A stretch of 64,000 bases of DNA from an uncultured Candidatus Binatia bacterium (GTDB taxonomy: Bacteria; Desulfobacterota; Binatia; Bin18). This document shows, in pieces, positions 8,759-17,272 of this stretch. Position 1 is the first letter of the stretch. Every line of letters begins with the position of its first letter. Position numbers and translations under genes: made by a program. The notes under the pieces are model-generated. The model did no database searches. It was not told where the DNA came from and was given only the letters and a program-made list of their open reading frames with translations. Where the stretch lies: NCBI GenBank assembly GCA_958296235.1, contig OY282457.1, positions 1,860,501 through 1,924,500 of the forward strand, written 5' to 3'.

Positions 8759-9202
8759 ATGGCGCTTGAATTTGATCGGTCCATCTTAGGCCAGGTGTTT
8801 GACGAGACGGACTTTCCACCGGTTGAGAAAGCCGACCTCTTACGATTTGCGGCCGCGCTGGGAGAGACCAACCCGCTCTACACCGATGAAGAAGCAGCGA
8901 CGAATGGACCGTATGGCGGTCTCGTTGCGGCCCCGACCTATGTGACCCGGCTCCGCCCCAAAAAAATGGCCCCCGAGCATATGCCACGCTTTGGCAAGGT
9001 CGGCTTTGACGGCGGGCGTGATGTTGAAATTTTCAGCCCAGTCCGGCCTGGCGACCGGCTGAAAATGGTCAGCACCATACACGATATTTATGAGAAAACC
9101 GGGCGCAGTGGCTCCATGTATTTCATCGTCCTGCGGAATGAGATCACAAACCAGGACGGCCAGAAGATTGCTGTTGTTGACCATAGGATTATGCAGCGAT
9201 GA
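8759..9202 (+). CDS. MaoC-like hotdog protein, FAS1-type dehydratase half
   Basis: The product is 147 residues with GGAGAG before the ATG. LRFAAALGETNPLYTDEEAA and YGGLVAAPTYV mark the N-terminal-type hotdog domain of two-subunit enoyl-CoA hydratases, which lacks the catalytic Asp/His pair. It overlaps the next gene by four bases, so the two subunits are coupled. Heteromeric hydratases of this design handle bulky enoyl-CoA substrates, for example steroid side chains. Confidence 0.85.
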   Translation: MALEFDRSILGQVFDETDFPPVEKADLLRFAAALGETNPLYTDEEAATNGPYGGLVAAPTYVTRLRPKKMAPEHMPRFGKVGFDGGRDVEIFSPVRPGDRLKMVSTIHDIYEKTGRSGSMYFIVLRNEITNQDGQKIAVVDHRIMQR

Positions 9203-9621
9203 AGACACTCTATTTTGAAGAGGTCGAAGAAGGCGATGAGTTGCCCCCTATCGACCTGCTCCTGACCAAAGACTTTGTCCGCACCTACGCCAGGACGGCC
9301 GGCATGGATTTCCCACGTTTCACAGATGACGCAGGGGCGCGCCAGGAGGGCCTGCCGGGCATGATCGCGCCTGGGGTCTTAAGTATGGGGCTGCTGGCCC
9401 GACTGATCGGCGAGTGGAACCAGGCGGCGCAGATTACCCGCATCGGCACGACGTTTCGCAGTCCGGTTCTGCCTGACTGTCATATTCACCTGCTGGGCTT
9501 TGTCACGCAAAAGGATATAGAGCGGCATGCGGTGGAGTGCGATATCTGGATGGAGAACCATGAGGGAGAACGCTGGGTCATTGGAACGGCGACCGTTGTG
9601 TTGCCAACCAGGAACCCCTAG
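9199..9621 (+). CDS. MaoC-like enoyl-CoA hydratase subunit
   Basis: The product is 140 residues. VRTYARTAGMDFPRFTDD and GLPGMIAPGVLSMGLLARLIGEW give the hydratase helix and overhang region of a MaoC hotdog. The usual N-P-x-H is replaced by FPRF, so catalytic competence needs checking. The start overlaps the partner gene (ATGA). The pair is matched by a second pair at 49.9-50.8 kb. It is last in the run that begins with the hydrolase at 5.5 kb. Confidence 0.82.
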   Translation: MKTLYFEEVEEGDELPPIDLLLTKDFVRTYARTAGMDFPRFTDDAGARQEGLPGMIAPGVLSMGLLARLIGEWNQAAQITRIGTTFRSPVLPDCHIHLLGFVTQKDIERHAVECDIWMENHEGERWVIGTATVVLPTRNP

Positions 9622-9646
9622 AGGACAGTATTCAGAGAGTAGAACA

Positions 9647-10414
9647 ATGCAAAAAAGACGACTGGGCGGTGTGATGGTTCTCTGTTTGGTCAGTATGCTC
9701 GGACTTGGCCCACACGTGCCAACAGCCCTGGCTCAGAATGAAGCGATGCAGCAGGGGCTGAATGACCCCCTGGACACGCTTGACACCGCCCTCCCCGCGT
9801 ACGAACCGTCTGTTTTTGAACCCTTTAATGAGAAGATGTTCTCCTTCAACATCTGGATGGACGAACATATCCTCCGACCGGTTGCCCGTTCCTATGCCGG
9901 GGCTGTGCCGGAGCCGGCGCGGCTCAGTGTGCGCCGTTTTTTCGACAATATCGGTGTCGTGCCGCGCTTCGCCAATAGTCTCTTTCAGCTCAAGCTGGAC
10001 GGTGCGGCGCGGGAAGCCGGACGCTTTATGATCAATACGACGATTGGCGGTCTCGGCTTTTTCGATGTTGCCAAAAATCAGTTTGGGCTCGAAAGGAGCG
10101 AAGAAGATTTTGGTCAAACGCTCGGGAAGTATGGCGTGGGACCGGGGCCATATCTGGTGCTGCCCTTTATCGGCCCGTCTACGGTGCGAGATGCCGTTGG
10201 CTGGGTCGCGGACGGAGCCATGGATCCGAAAACCTATTTTTTGTCCACGGTCGAAGTCACGGCCACGGATACTGGCGCGCTGCTAACCAGTGCGGTCAAC
10301 GAACGCTCCCTCAATCTTGAACTCTTCGAGAGCGTGGACCGCTTTTCTCTTGATATGTATAGCGCAGTACAAGACTTCTACCTGCAAAACCGGGAGAGGC
10401 AAATCGCAGAATAA
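9647..10414 (+). CDS. mlaA: MlaA/VacJ family outer-membrane lipid transport protein
   Basis: The product is 255 residues from the ATG at 9647. A signal peptide (hydrophobic VMVLCLVSMLGLG, likely cut after ALA) precedes the VacJ domain: YEPSVFEPFNEKMFSFN..., FDNIGVVPRFANSLFQLK, ...DFGQTLGKYGVGPGPYLVLPFIGPSTVRD. MlaA removes mislocalised phospholipid from the outer leaflet. There is no lipobox cysteine at the cleavage site, unlike the E. coli lipoprotein. It is followed by hpnM and hpnN, so it belongs to the hopanoid locus. Confidence 0.9.
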   Translation: MQKRRLGGVMVLCLVSMLGLGPHVPTALAQNEAMQQGLNDPLDTLDTALPAYEPSVFEPFNEKMFSFNIWMDEHILRPVARSYAGAVPEPARLSVRRFFDNIGVVPRFANSLFQLKLDGAAREAGRFMINTTIGGLGFFDVAKNQFGLERSEEDFGQTLGKYGVGPGPYLVLPFIGPSTVRDAVGWVADGAMDPKTYFLSTVEVTATDTGALLTSAVNERSLNLELFESVDRFSLDMYSAVQDFYLQNRERQIAE

Positions 10415-10455
10415 GCCTCTGGCCGCTTGAAAACATCAGGAAGACAACGGCTGGA

Positions 10456-11115
10456 GTGTCGAGGAGCTTGATCGTGGTCAGAACTCTATCAGGATTAAAG
10501 GATTTATATGATTATCCTGGTAATCATATCATCCTGGTCCTTTTGGCGATGGGTCTTCTTTTTCCGCAGCTCGGCTGGGCGGATTCTCCGGCGGAGGTGA
10601 CCAAACGGCTGATTTCTACTATGCAATCCTGCGGTCAGGAATTTGGCTCTCCCTCAGCCCCTCCCCAGTGCACCAGTCAAGAGATTGAAAAAAACCTGGC
10701 AATTGTTCAACTGTCGCGCTGGCTGATGGGCCCGCACTGGGACACCCTCGGCCAGGAGAAGCAGGACGATTTCATCGGTCTCCTCACGCGCTTGCTGCGT
10801 GAGCTGGCCTATCCGAGAGCGTCGGAATTTCTGGCTGACACGCAATTCGAATACGGTGACACGCAGTTACAGGGCAATGAGGCGCTGACTGAGGTCTCGG
10901 TCGTGAATCCAGACGAAGGGCGCGTGACCATCGGGTTTCGGCTCAACCAGTCGGAGGGCGTGTGGAAGATTTGGGATGTCCGGCTTGACGGGGTCAGTAT
11001 GGCCAGCAACCTGCGCAAACAAGTCCAATCGCTCATGTCCAAACAATCCTATGAGGAATTGGTGAAGCGGATGCAGCAGAAAATTACGAACGCCAAGACC
11101 GAAGAGGCCGGATAA
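10456..11115 (+). CDS. hpnM: HpnM, MlaC/Ttg2D-like periplasmic lipid-binding protein
   Basis: The product is about 219 residues from a GTG at 10456. A nearby GTG at 10474 is an alternative start. A signal peptide with core IILVLLAMGLLFPQLGWA is followed by an MlaC domain (SPAEVTKRLISTMQ..., LLTRLLRELAYPRA..., VNPDEGRVTIGFRLNQ..., WKIWDVRLDGVSMASNLRKQV). Such proteins carry lipids across the periplasm. Genes of this family next to hpnN are called hpnM in hopanoid clusters. An unusual CQEF/PQCT cysteine pair near the N-terminus may form a disulfide. Confidence 0.88.
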   Translation: MSRSLIVVRTLSGLKDLYDYPGNHIILVLLAMGLLFPQLGWADSPAEVTKRLISTMQSCGQEFGSPSAPPQCTSQEIEKNLAIVQLSRWLMGPHWDTLGQEKQDDFIGLLTRLLRELAYPRASEFLADTQFEYGDTQLQGNEALTEVSVVNPDEGRVTIGFRLNQSEGVWKIWDVRLDGVSMASNLRKQVQSLMSKQSYEELVKRMQQKITNAKTEEAG

Positions 11116-11307
11116 CTGCGGGCCGCTCAGACGCTCTCCTCCGCTTGAGTAACCGCCCTGGCTAGGATAAGCTGCCCGGCTCGAAAGAGGACGGGCAAGG
11201 ACCTGCGCCGAGTATGGGGCCCTGGGCGGTGGCGTTGACAGCTATCGTGACCCATCCCCCGAGCCGACAGACCTTCCCTGTCCTATCTGTTTCAGCGTAC
11301 TGTGTGA

Positions 11308-14142
11308 GTGGAGACACGACCCGTGCAGGCCATCCCCCTGTCTCTTAAACAACGCCTCGTTGCCCTGGAAAAACGCGCCCTGCGGGCCTGCGCCCAGGGG
11401 GTCGTTTCGTACGCCAAGACGGCCCTGGCTGTCTGCCTCCTTCTTTCGGTTGCGGCCTCACTCTACACCGCACGGCATCTCGAACTCGTCACCGGTCGGA
11501 ATGATTTGATTTCGACCGAAAAGCGCTATCTGCAACTTGATGAGGAATATTCCGAAGAGTTTATCGGCGTGGACCAAGTGGCCGTTGTGGTTGAACCGCG
11601 AGACATCCCGCAGGGCAAAGCCTTTGTGACTCGCCTGGGCGAACGCCTCGCCCAGGAGCGGGAGCATATTGCTGAAATTTTTTACCGGGTCGATGCTTCC
11701 TCCTTAGAGGGCAAGAAGCTGCTCTACCTGCCGGTTGAGGATTTGCGCGATTTGCGCCGGAGTCTCGAAGACTCGCAAGAGATTATTCATGAGCTGCTGA
11801 CGCAGCCTGGTCTGAATACGCTGTTCGAGGCGATTAACACCCAAGCCAGCAGTGCCGTGGTTTCGCATCTGGTTGACGACTTCCTCGGGCTGGGAGCCCC
11901 ACTGGATGAGGACTCCGGCGAGTTCTCCGACGCTCAGTTGTCCTTTCTCAACGCCTTGTTACAGGAGATCGGGCGGGCGCTGCACGGGCAGGACTACCAC
12001 TACCGTTCCCCCTGGGCCGAGTTTTTTGGGGGGACGGCCCAGCTCGATGATGATGGCTTCCTCATTGCTGAGAACCGCAAATACATCTTTCTCATGGTCG
12101 AGGCGAAAGAAAACGCCGCCGCGGGTTTCAACGACCTTCAGGAATCGATGGCGGCTATTCGGCAGGCGATTACCGACCTGAAAGTGGAGTTTCCGGGTCT
12201 GGATGCCGGCGTCACCGGCACAAAGGCGCTGGGCAATGACGAAATGCTCAGCGCCCAGCACGATACGGCCGTGGCAACGGTGGTGTCCCTGTCGGGTATT
12301 GCGCTCCTCTACCTGCTCTTTTTCCGACGTATTCGGCATCCGCTCTTCATTGTCTCAGCGCTCATGGTCGGCCTGAGCTGGACGCTTGGTTTTGTCACGC
12401 TCGCGGTCGGTCATCTGACGATTATTACCGTCTTCATCGCCCCGATGCTGCTCGGCTTGGCCGACGATTTCGGCGTCCACTTCATGACCCGCTATGAGGA
12501 AGAGCGCGGCAAGGGAAAGGACCAGGCCGAAGCCATTACCATCGTGTTTGAACAGACTGTGCCCAGTATTATTGCGGGAGCGTTGACCACCTCGCTCGCT
12601 TTTTTTGCGGTTATACTGGCGGACTTTCGCGGGGTTCAGGAACTCGGCATCATTTCGGGCGGGGGAATCCTGCTGTCCGTTCTCGCGGTTCTGACTTTCC
12701 TGCCAGCCTTGATCGTCGGGGTGGACTCGTTCTGGCCCTGGCGGGTTTCCGTGGGACAGCAGACGCTCTTGCAGACGACGTTTTCGGGGTTGGGCCAATA
12801 CGTCGAACAGAAGAGAAACTTCCTTCTCGGAATCGTCGGGCTGGCAACCGCAGCCGGACTCCTGGCGCTGCCGTGGGTCTCCTTTGACTATAATCTGCTG
12901 AACCTCCAGGCCCACGGCACCGAGTCGGTTGAGTGGGAAAAGCGTATTATTGAAAACTCCGAACGCTCGTCCTGGAACGCCCTGGCGACCGCGCCGACGC
13001 CAGAAGCGGCGCGTCAAAAGGCCCAGGCGTTTGCTGCTCTGCCCAGCGTGGAGACCGTTGAAAGCGTAGCGTCACTGATTCCTGATGGACAACAGGAACG
13101 CTTCCCTGTCCTTGCAGCCATCCGCCCGCTGCTGAGTGAGCTCCCTCCGCTCCGCACCGAGCCTCAGGCGGTAGAGGTCGAGCAGCTCGAACGTACCCTG
13201 GATAAACTCCGCCTCAAAATTCGCGCTCAGGAAAACGGCAGCGAGACCCTGCTGCATCAGGCGCGCCAGCATCTGCTGGCCGTTTTTGACACGCTCCGAA
13301 CGCTGCCCGAACAGAACCTTCAACCGCGTCTGGCCCTCTTTCAGCATGCCCTGTTTCTCGACTTTCAGGATAAATGGTCACTGCTCAGCAATAACCTGTC
13401 TCCGGCCGGTCCGATCACATTTGCCGATGTCCCAGCGCAGTTACGCAGTCGCTTCGTCAGCCGGGACGGCCAGCGGTTTCTGTTGCAGATTTATCCCAAG
13501 GAAAATATCTGGGAGCGCGAATCACTGACGGAGTTCATTCGGCAACTCCGCACGGTTGACCCGGATGTGACCGGCTCCCCGATTATTGGCTACGAGTCCA
13601 TTGGGGCGATGCGGAACGGCTACGTTGAGGCGGCCTGGTATGCCTTCCTCGCCATCCTGGTCGTCACCTTTTTGGCGCTCCGACGCGCCAGGTATGCACT
13701 GCTGGCCATCCTGCCCCTCGGTCTGGGTATGATCTGGACCGCGGGCCTGATGTGGCTGGGGGATGTGCAATTCAATCTTGCCAATATGGTTGCCGCCCCG
13801 CTGATTATCGGCATCGGCGTGGAGAATGGCATCCATCTCGTCCATCGTTTCCGAGCAGGGCGTGACGGCTCGGTCGTCAGCTTGATTGCCGGCAGTACCG
13901 GCCAGGCGGTCGTCCTGTTCTCATTGACGACCATGGTCGGCTTTGGCAGTCTCATGGTCGCCCAATACTATGGTATTTTCAGTATGGGCCTGCTGCTGAG
14001 CCTGGCAGTCGGGAGTGTCCTGATTGCCTCCATTGTGGTCTTGCCGCTGCTCTTATACCGAGCGGAAAGGAGCGGTCAGGAGTCGGGGGTCGTCGCGCCG
14101 GAACTCTCCGTACAAGACTCGGCTCAAGGGGACTTGTCGTAA
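11308..14142 (+). CDS. hpnN: HpnN, hopanoid-associated RND transporter
   Basis: The product is 944 residues from a GTG. The layout is an N-terminal transmembrane helix, a large periplasmic domain, a five-helix membrane block (about 325-480), a second periplasmic domain, and a final membrane block (about 770-925). This is the MMPL/SSD form of RND proteins. The motif MLLGLADDFGVHFMTRYEEERG in the first block, and IGIGVENGIHLVHRFRAG in the second, are characteristic. HpnN moves hopanoids to the outer membrane. The 192-base gap upstream shows no ORF or clear terminator. The next gene starts 17 bases after the stop. Confidence 0.93.
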   Translation: METRPVQAIPLSLKQRLVALEKRALRACAQGVVSYAKTALAVCLLLSVAASLYTARHLELVTGRNDLISTEKRYLQLDEEYSEEFIGVDQVAVVVEPRDIPQGKAFVTRLGERLAQEREHIAEIFYRVDASSLEGKKLLYLPVEDLRDLRRSLEDSQEIIHELLTQPGLNTLFEAINTQASSAVVSHLVDDFLGLGAPLDEDSGEFSDAQLSFLNALLQEIGRALHGQDYHYRSPWAEFFGGTAQLDDDGFLIAENRKYIFLMVEAKENAAAGFNDLQESMAAIRQAITDLKVEFPGLDAGVTGTKALGNDEMLSAQHDTAVATVVSLSGIALLYLLFFRRIRHPLFIVSALMVGLSWTLGFVTLAVGHLTIITVFIAPMLLGLADDFGVHFMTRYEEERGKGKDQAEAITIVFEQTVPSIIAGALTTSLAFFAVILADFRGVQELGIISGGGILLSVLAVLTFLPALIVGVDSFWPWRVSVGQQTLLQTTFSGLGQYVEQKRNFLLGIVGLATAAGLLALPWVSFDYNLLNLQAHGTESVEWEKRIIENSERSSWNALATAPTPEAARQKAQAFAALPSVETVESVASLIPDGQQERFPVLAAIRPLLSELPPLRTEPQAVEVEQLERTLDKLRLKIRAQENGSETLLHQARQHLLAVFDTLRTLPEQNLQPRLALFQHALFLDFQDKWSLLSNNLSPAGPITFADVPAQLRSRFVSRDGQRFLLQIYPKENIWERESLTEFIRQLRTVDPDVTGSPIIGYESIGAMRNGYVEAAWYAFLAILVVTFLALRRARYALLAILPLGLGMIWTAGLMWLGDVQFNLANMVAAPLIIGIGVENGIHLVHRFRAGRDGSVVSLIAGSTGQAVVLFSLTTMVGFGSLMVAQYYGIFSMGLLLSLAVGSVLIASIVVLPLLLYRAERSGQESGVVAPELSVQDSAQGDLS

Positions 14143-14159
14143 AGGAGGCCTGTGACCTC

Positions 14160-14645
14160 ATGGTCAGCGGACCCCAGTTTGTGCAACACCTCAGGAATGC
14201 CGGCTTCGACTTTTTCACTGGCGTGCCCTGCTCTTTGGTCAAAAGTGTGATTGCCACGCTTGAAGAACGGGGCGGCTATATTGCCGAGACACGCGAAGAC
14301 GCCGCGGTGGGCCTGGCGGCAGGAGCCTATCTGGCTGGCAAACAGCCCGTTGTCATTATGCAGAATTCAGGCCTGGGGGTGTGCCTGAATGCGCTGTCTT
14401 CTCTCAGTTTGATCTATGCCCTGCCCTGTTTGCTGTTAATTACGTGGCGCGGGTATCAGGGCAAAGACGCGCCGGAGCATCTCATTATGGGAGACATCCT
14501 GCCCGAGCTGTTATCCACCCTGAAGATTCCGTATCGGGTGCTTGAAGAACACACCCTTGAGGGCGCTATTGGCTGGGCGGCCTCAACCCTGAAGCAGACG
14601 AGTCGCCCGACGGCGCTGGTCCTTCCGCCCGGAGTTGCCGCATGA
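14160..14645 (+). CDS. Phosphonopyruvate decarboxylase, pyrimidine-binding (alpha) subunit
   Basis: The product is 161 residues. It is the N-terminal half of a thiamine-diphosphate decarboxylase: FFTGVPCSLVKSVI, the glutamate-bearing TREDAAVGLAAGAYLAG, and VVIMQNSGLGVCLNALSSL, which is diagnostic of phosphonopyruvate and sulfopyruvate decarboxylases. The reaction would be phosphonopyruvate to phosphonoacetaldehyde. The phosphono reading is chosen because an aminoethylphosphonate transaminase follows. It is a separate gene from its C-terminal half, overlapping by four bases. AAAGGAGG precedes the start at slightly long spacing. Confidence 0.85.
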   Translation: MVSGPQFVQHLRNAGFDFFTGVPCSLVKSVIATLEERGGYIAETREDAAVGLAAGAYLAGKQPVVIMQNSGLGVCLNALSSLSLIYALPCLLLITWRGYQGKDAPEHLIMGDILPELLSTLKIPYRVLEEHTLEGAIGWAASTLKQTSRPTALVLPPGVAA

Positions 14646-15223
14646 ACCTGGCCCAGGCCCTGAGTGTGGTTATCCCTGCCCTGCCGGACGCCCTGATTGT
14701 CCATGCGAATGGATTTATTTCGCGGGAGTCCTTCAATCTTGAGGATCGGCGCGGCAATTTCTATATGATCGGCTCAATGGGCCTGGCCTCGTCTATTGCG
14801 CTCGGCGTGGCCCTGAGCAAACCTGAGCGGCGCGTGGCCGTCTTTGACGGGGATGGCAATGTCCTCATGAATATGGGCTCGCTGGCCTTGATCGGCGCGC
14901 AGCAGCCGCGCAATCTGGTTCACCTTGTTTTTGATAATGAAGTTTACGGTTCGACGGGCAACCAGCCGACGATTTCCAGTCGCGTGGCGCTCGACGAAGT
15001 GGCGCGGGCGAGCGGCTATGTCGAGACACGGCGCGCAGAGGAGGCCGACCAACTGCGCGCCGCGGCGCAGGACCTGCTGGCGCGAGATGGACCGTCATTT
15101 CTACTGATTAAAATTGAGCCGGACCGGCAAGAGCGTCACATTGGTCGGATTACGCACGAGCCACAGCACATTGTCAGACGCTTTATGGGGGAGATAGAGA
15201 AGGGGGATAGAGAAAGGAGATAG
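14642..15223 (+). CDS. Phosphonopyruvate decarboxylase, diphosphate-binding (beta) subunit
   Basis: The product is 193 residues. It has the thiamine-diphosphate motif GDG (70-72) with the asparagine of DNEVYG about 26 residues on, plus GSMGLASSIALGVAL. It forms the second half of the decarboxylase with the preceding gene. In most phosphonate producers the enzyme is one chain of roughly 370-400 residues. The split form resembles ComD/ComE sulfopyruvate decarboxylase, which remains the alternative. The C-terminal residues are encoded by a purine-rich tandem repeat and may be dispensable. Confidence 0.85.
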   Translation: MNLAQALSVVIPALPDALIVHANGFISRESFNLEDRRGNFYMIGSMGLASSIALGVALSKPERRVAVFDGDGNVLMNMGSLALIGAQQPRNLVHLVFDNEVYGSTGNQPTISSRVALDEVARASGYVETRRAEEADQLRAAAQDLLARDGPSFLLIKIEPDRQERHIGRITHEPQHIVRRFMGEIEKGDRERR

Positions 15224-15245
15224 AGAGGGGAGATAGAGAAGGGAG
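15187..15245 (+). repeat. Purine-rich tandem repeat with Shine-Dalgarno-like units
   Basis: About five imperfect copies of GGGAGATAGAGAA run from the last codons of the decarboxylase beta subunit to the ATG of the transaminase. Each unit carries GGAGA or GGGGA, so unit number could change the beta C-terminus and the ribosome loading of the next gene. Confidence 0.7.
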
Positions 15246-16337
15246 ATGATGCAACAATACGTTCTTCTGAATCCCGGCCCCGTCAATGTTTCTCCGCGTG
15301 TCCGGCAGGCTCTCCTGCGTGGAGACCTCTGCCATCGGGAAGAAGAGTTTTCCGACCTGCTGGCTGCGGTTCGCGCCAAGCTGCTCCAGGCGTTTGCCCC
15401 GCAAGGCTATACCGCGGTGGTGGTGAGCGGCTCAGGCACCCTGGCGGTTGAGGCTATGGTCTCGTCGGCTCTGCCAGAGGGAAGCAAGCTGCTGGTGATT
15501 AACAACGGCGTCTATGGCGACCGGATGCGCCAGATGGCCGAAGCCCACCGTATCCCGACTGTAGAATTGCGCTATGCCTGGACCGAAGCGCCGAACGCGG
15601 AGCGGATTGCGTCCGCCCTGAGCAATGATCCCGCTATCGCGGCAGTGGCCCTGGTCCAGCATGAGACCACCACCGGCCTGCTCAACCCTGTGACTGCAAT
15701 TGGCAGGGTGGTGCGTCAGGCCGGGCGGCTGTTTCTGCTCGACGCGGTGAGCGCGCTGGGCGGTGAAGACCTTGATGTTGCGCGCGATAGCGTGGACCTG
15801 TGCGCCTGTACAGCCAACAAATGTATCCAGGGCCAGCCGGGGGTGGCCTTTGTGTTGGTTCGGAACGAAGTCATGGCGGCTCTGCAAAATTATCCCCGCC
15901 GTTCGCTCTACCTCCACCTGCCATTGCACTGGGAGGCGCAGGAACGCCGCAGTATTCCATTTACGCCAGCCATCCCGGCCTGGTATGCGCTGGATGCCGC
16001 TCTTGATGAACTCCTGGAGGAAACCCCCGCGGGACGGGTCGAACGCTACCGTCAGGCCGCCCGGTTCCTGCGCGCCGGCTTTGCGGAACTCGGACTCTCT
16101 TTCCTCCTTCCCCCGGAATTACGCGCCAACTCCCTGACCTCGCTGGTCTTGCCCCAGGGTATGGCGTATCCCCGTTTGCATGACGACCTCAAACAGCGTG
16201 GCTTTGTCATTTACGAGGGACAGGGAAAACTCCGAACCGATATTTTTCGAGTCGCCAATATGGGACATCTGACCCTGGACGATTTTCAGCGTTTTCTCGA
16301 CGCTCTCAAGGACGTGCTGTCAGGCGGGAGACCATGA
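15246..16337 (+). CDS. phnW: 2-aminoethylphosphonate aminotransferase (PhnW-like)
   Basis: The product is 363 residues, a fold-type I PLP enzyme. LLNPGPVNVSPRVRQAL at the N-terminus, SGSGTLAVEAM (phosphate binding), the aspartate in LLDAVSALGGE (166) and the PLP lysine in TANKCIQGQPG (192) match PhnW. In a biosynthetic setting it converts phosphonoacetaldehyde to 2-aminoethylphosphonate. The gene order decarboxylase, transaminase, cytidylyltransferase supports synthesis, not breakdown. It overlaps the next gene by four bases. A related serine-pyruvate type transaminase is the main alternative. Confidence 0.88.
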   Translation: MMQQYVLLNPGPVNVSPRVRQALLRGDLCHREEEFSDLLAAVRAKLLQAFAPQGYTAVVVSGSGTLAVEAMVSSALPEGSKLLVINNGVYGDRMRQMAEAHRIPTVELRYAWTEAPNAERIASALSNDPAIAAVALVQHETTTGLLNPVTAIGRVVRQAGRLFLLDAVSALGGEDLDVARDSVDLCACTANKCIQGQPGVAFVLVRNEVMAALQNYPRRSLYLHLPLHWEAQERRSIPFTPAIPAWYALDAALDELLEETPAGRVERYRQAARFLRAGFAELGLSFLLPPELRANSLTSLVLPQGMAYPRLHDDLKQRGFVIYEGQGKLRTDIFRVANMGHLTLDDFQRFLDALKDVLSGGRP

Positions 16338-17080
16338 AAGCGATTATCCTCGCGGCCGGTGTTGGCAAACGACTTCAGGCCATCACCGACCAGAGGCCCA
16401 AGTGTTTGATTCAGGTCAATGGCAAAACCTTGCTCGAACGCACCCTCACCGCTTTAGGAGCTGCTGGGGTCCGAGAAGCGGTCATCGTGACCGGCTATCG
16501 TGGAGACATGATTGTCGAAGAAATCGGTGAGCGGCGCGGCGGCGTGAGCGTGCGCTATATCCGCAACCCACAGTACGAAAAGGGCGCCATCCTGTCGCTC
16601 TGGAGCGCGCGCCAGGAGTTCGACACTGACCTGCTGATTATGGATGCCGATGTGCTGTTCCCGGTGCGTTTGCTGAAGCGCCTGGTGCAATCCAGACACG
16701 CAAACTGTTTCTTGCTTGATGCGAGTTCCGAGAATACCGGCGAAGAACAAATGCTGCTGACCCGCGCCGGGCGGGTGCTGACGATTATCCGGGGTGGCGC
16801 CGGCGACTACGACTTGGTGGGCGAGTCGGTCGGTTTTCTCAAGGTCGCGCGAGACGCTGCTCCGCTGCTCCGCTCTATCCTCGATGACTGTGTGGCTCAG
16901 GGCCGAGACACGATTGAGCATGAAGAAGCCTTCCCGGCGTTTCTGGCCCAGCGCCATGTTGGCTTTGAGCAGGTTGACGACCTGCCCTGGACCGAAATCG
17001 ATTTTCCGCACGACCTCGAACACGCCGAACGCGACATCCTGCCCGCTATCGAACGGCTCGACGCGCATGACAAGAGATGA
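16334..17080 (+). CDS. pntC: Nucleotidyltransferase, probable CTP:aminoethylphosphonate cytidylyltransferase
   Basis: The product is 248 residues with a sugar-nucleotidyltransferase fold: LAAGVGKRLQAITDQRPKCL (nucleotide binding), metal-binding MDADVLFP, and the C-terminal DLPWTEIDFPHDLEHA. This last pattern is shared with LicC- and PntC-type cytidylyltransferases. PntC activates 2-aminoethylphosphonate as CMP-aminoethylphosphonate for transfer to cell-surface molecules, and the coupled upstream transaminase makes that substrate. Choline-phosphate activation is the alternative. No transferase enzyme to use the product is encoded next to it. Confidence 0.82.
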   Translation: MKAIILAAGVGKRLQAITDQRPKCLIQVNGKTLLERTLTALGAAGVREAVIVTGYRGDMIVEEIGERRGGVSVRYIRNPQYEKGAILSLWSARQEFDTDLLIMDADVLFPVRLLKRLVQSRHANCFLLDASSENTGEEQMLLTRAGRVLTIIRGGAGDYDLVGESVGFLKVARDAAPLLRSILDDCVAQGRDTIEHEEAFPAFLAQRHVGFEQVDDLPWTEIDFPHDLEHAERDILPAIERLDAHDKR

Positions 17081-17122
17081 GGGATTGGGGATGCGCGCCC
17101 CTCTTATTCCCTCTCCTCTGGA

Positions 17123-17268
17123 ACGTGTGCTGCCCATTGTGTCGCCGGCCCCCGTACGGTCCGCCCGCCCCCTCACCCGGCCCTTCGACCGGCTCAGGAC
17201 AGGCCTCCAGAGGAGAGGGAAAGAAAAGAGCCCCTCTCCCGCTGGGAGAGGGGTTGGGGTGAGGGGGA
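17123..17268 (+). repeat. Dispersed palindromic element, copy A (right end missing)
   Basis: It starts with ACGTGTGCTGC, runs through the CCCTCACCCGGCCCTTCGAC core and the CTCTCCCGCTGGGAGAGGGG hairpin, and stops at GTGAGGGGG without the right terminal repeat. It shares the arrangement of the copies at 20981 and 32975. It lies directly against hpnK. The rest of the 17081-17272 gap is the flank of this element. Confidence 0.75.
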
Positions 17269-17272
17269 TTCC

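Noticed and set aside
15187-15245. Tandem repeat considered as a CRISPR array
   Set aside because: Units are about 13 bases, abut each other without spacers and lie in and next to coding sequence.
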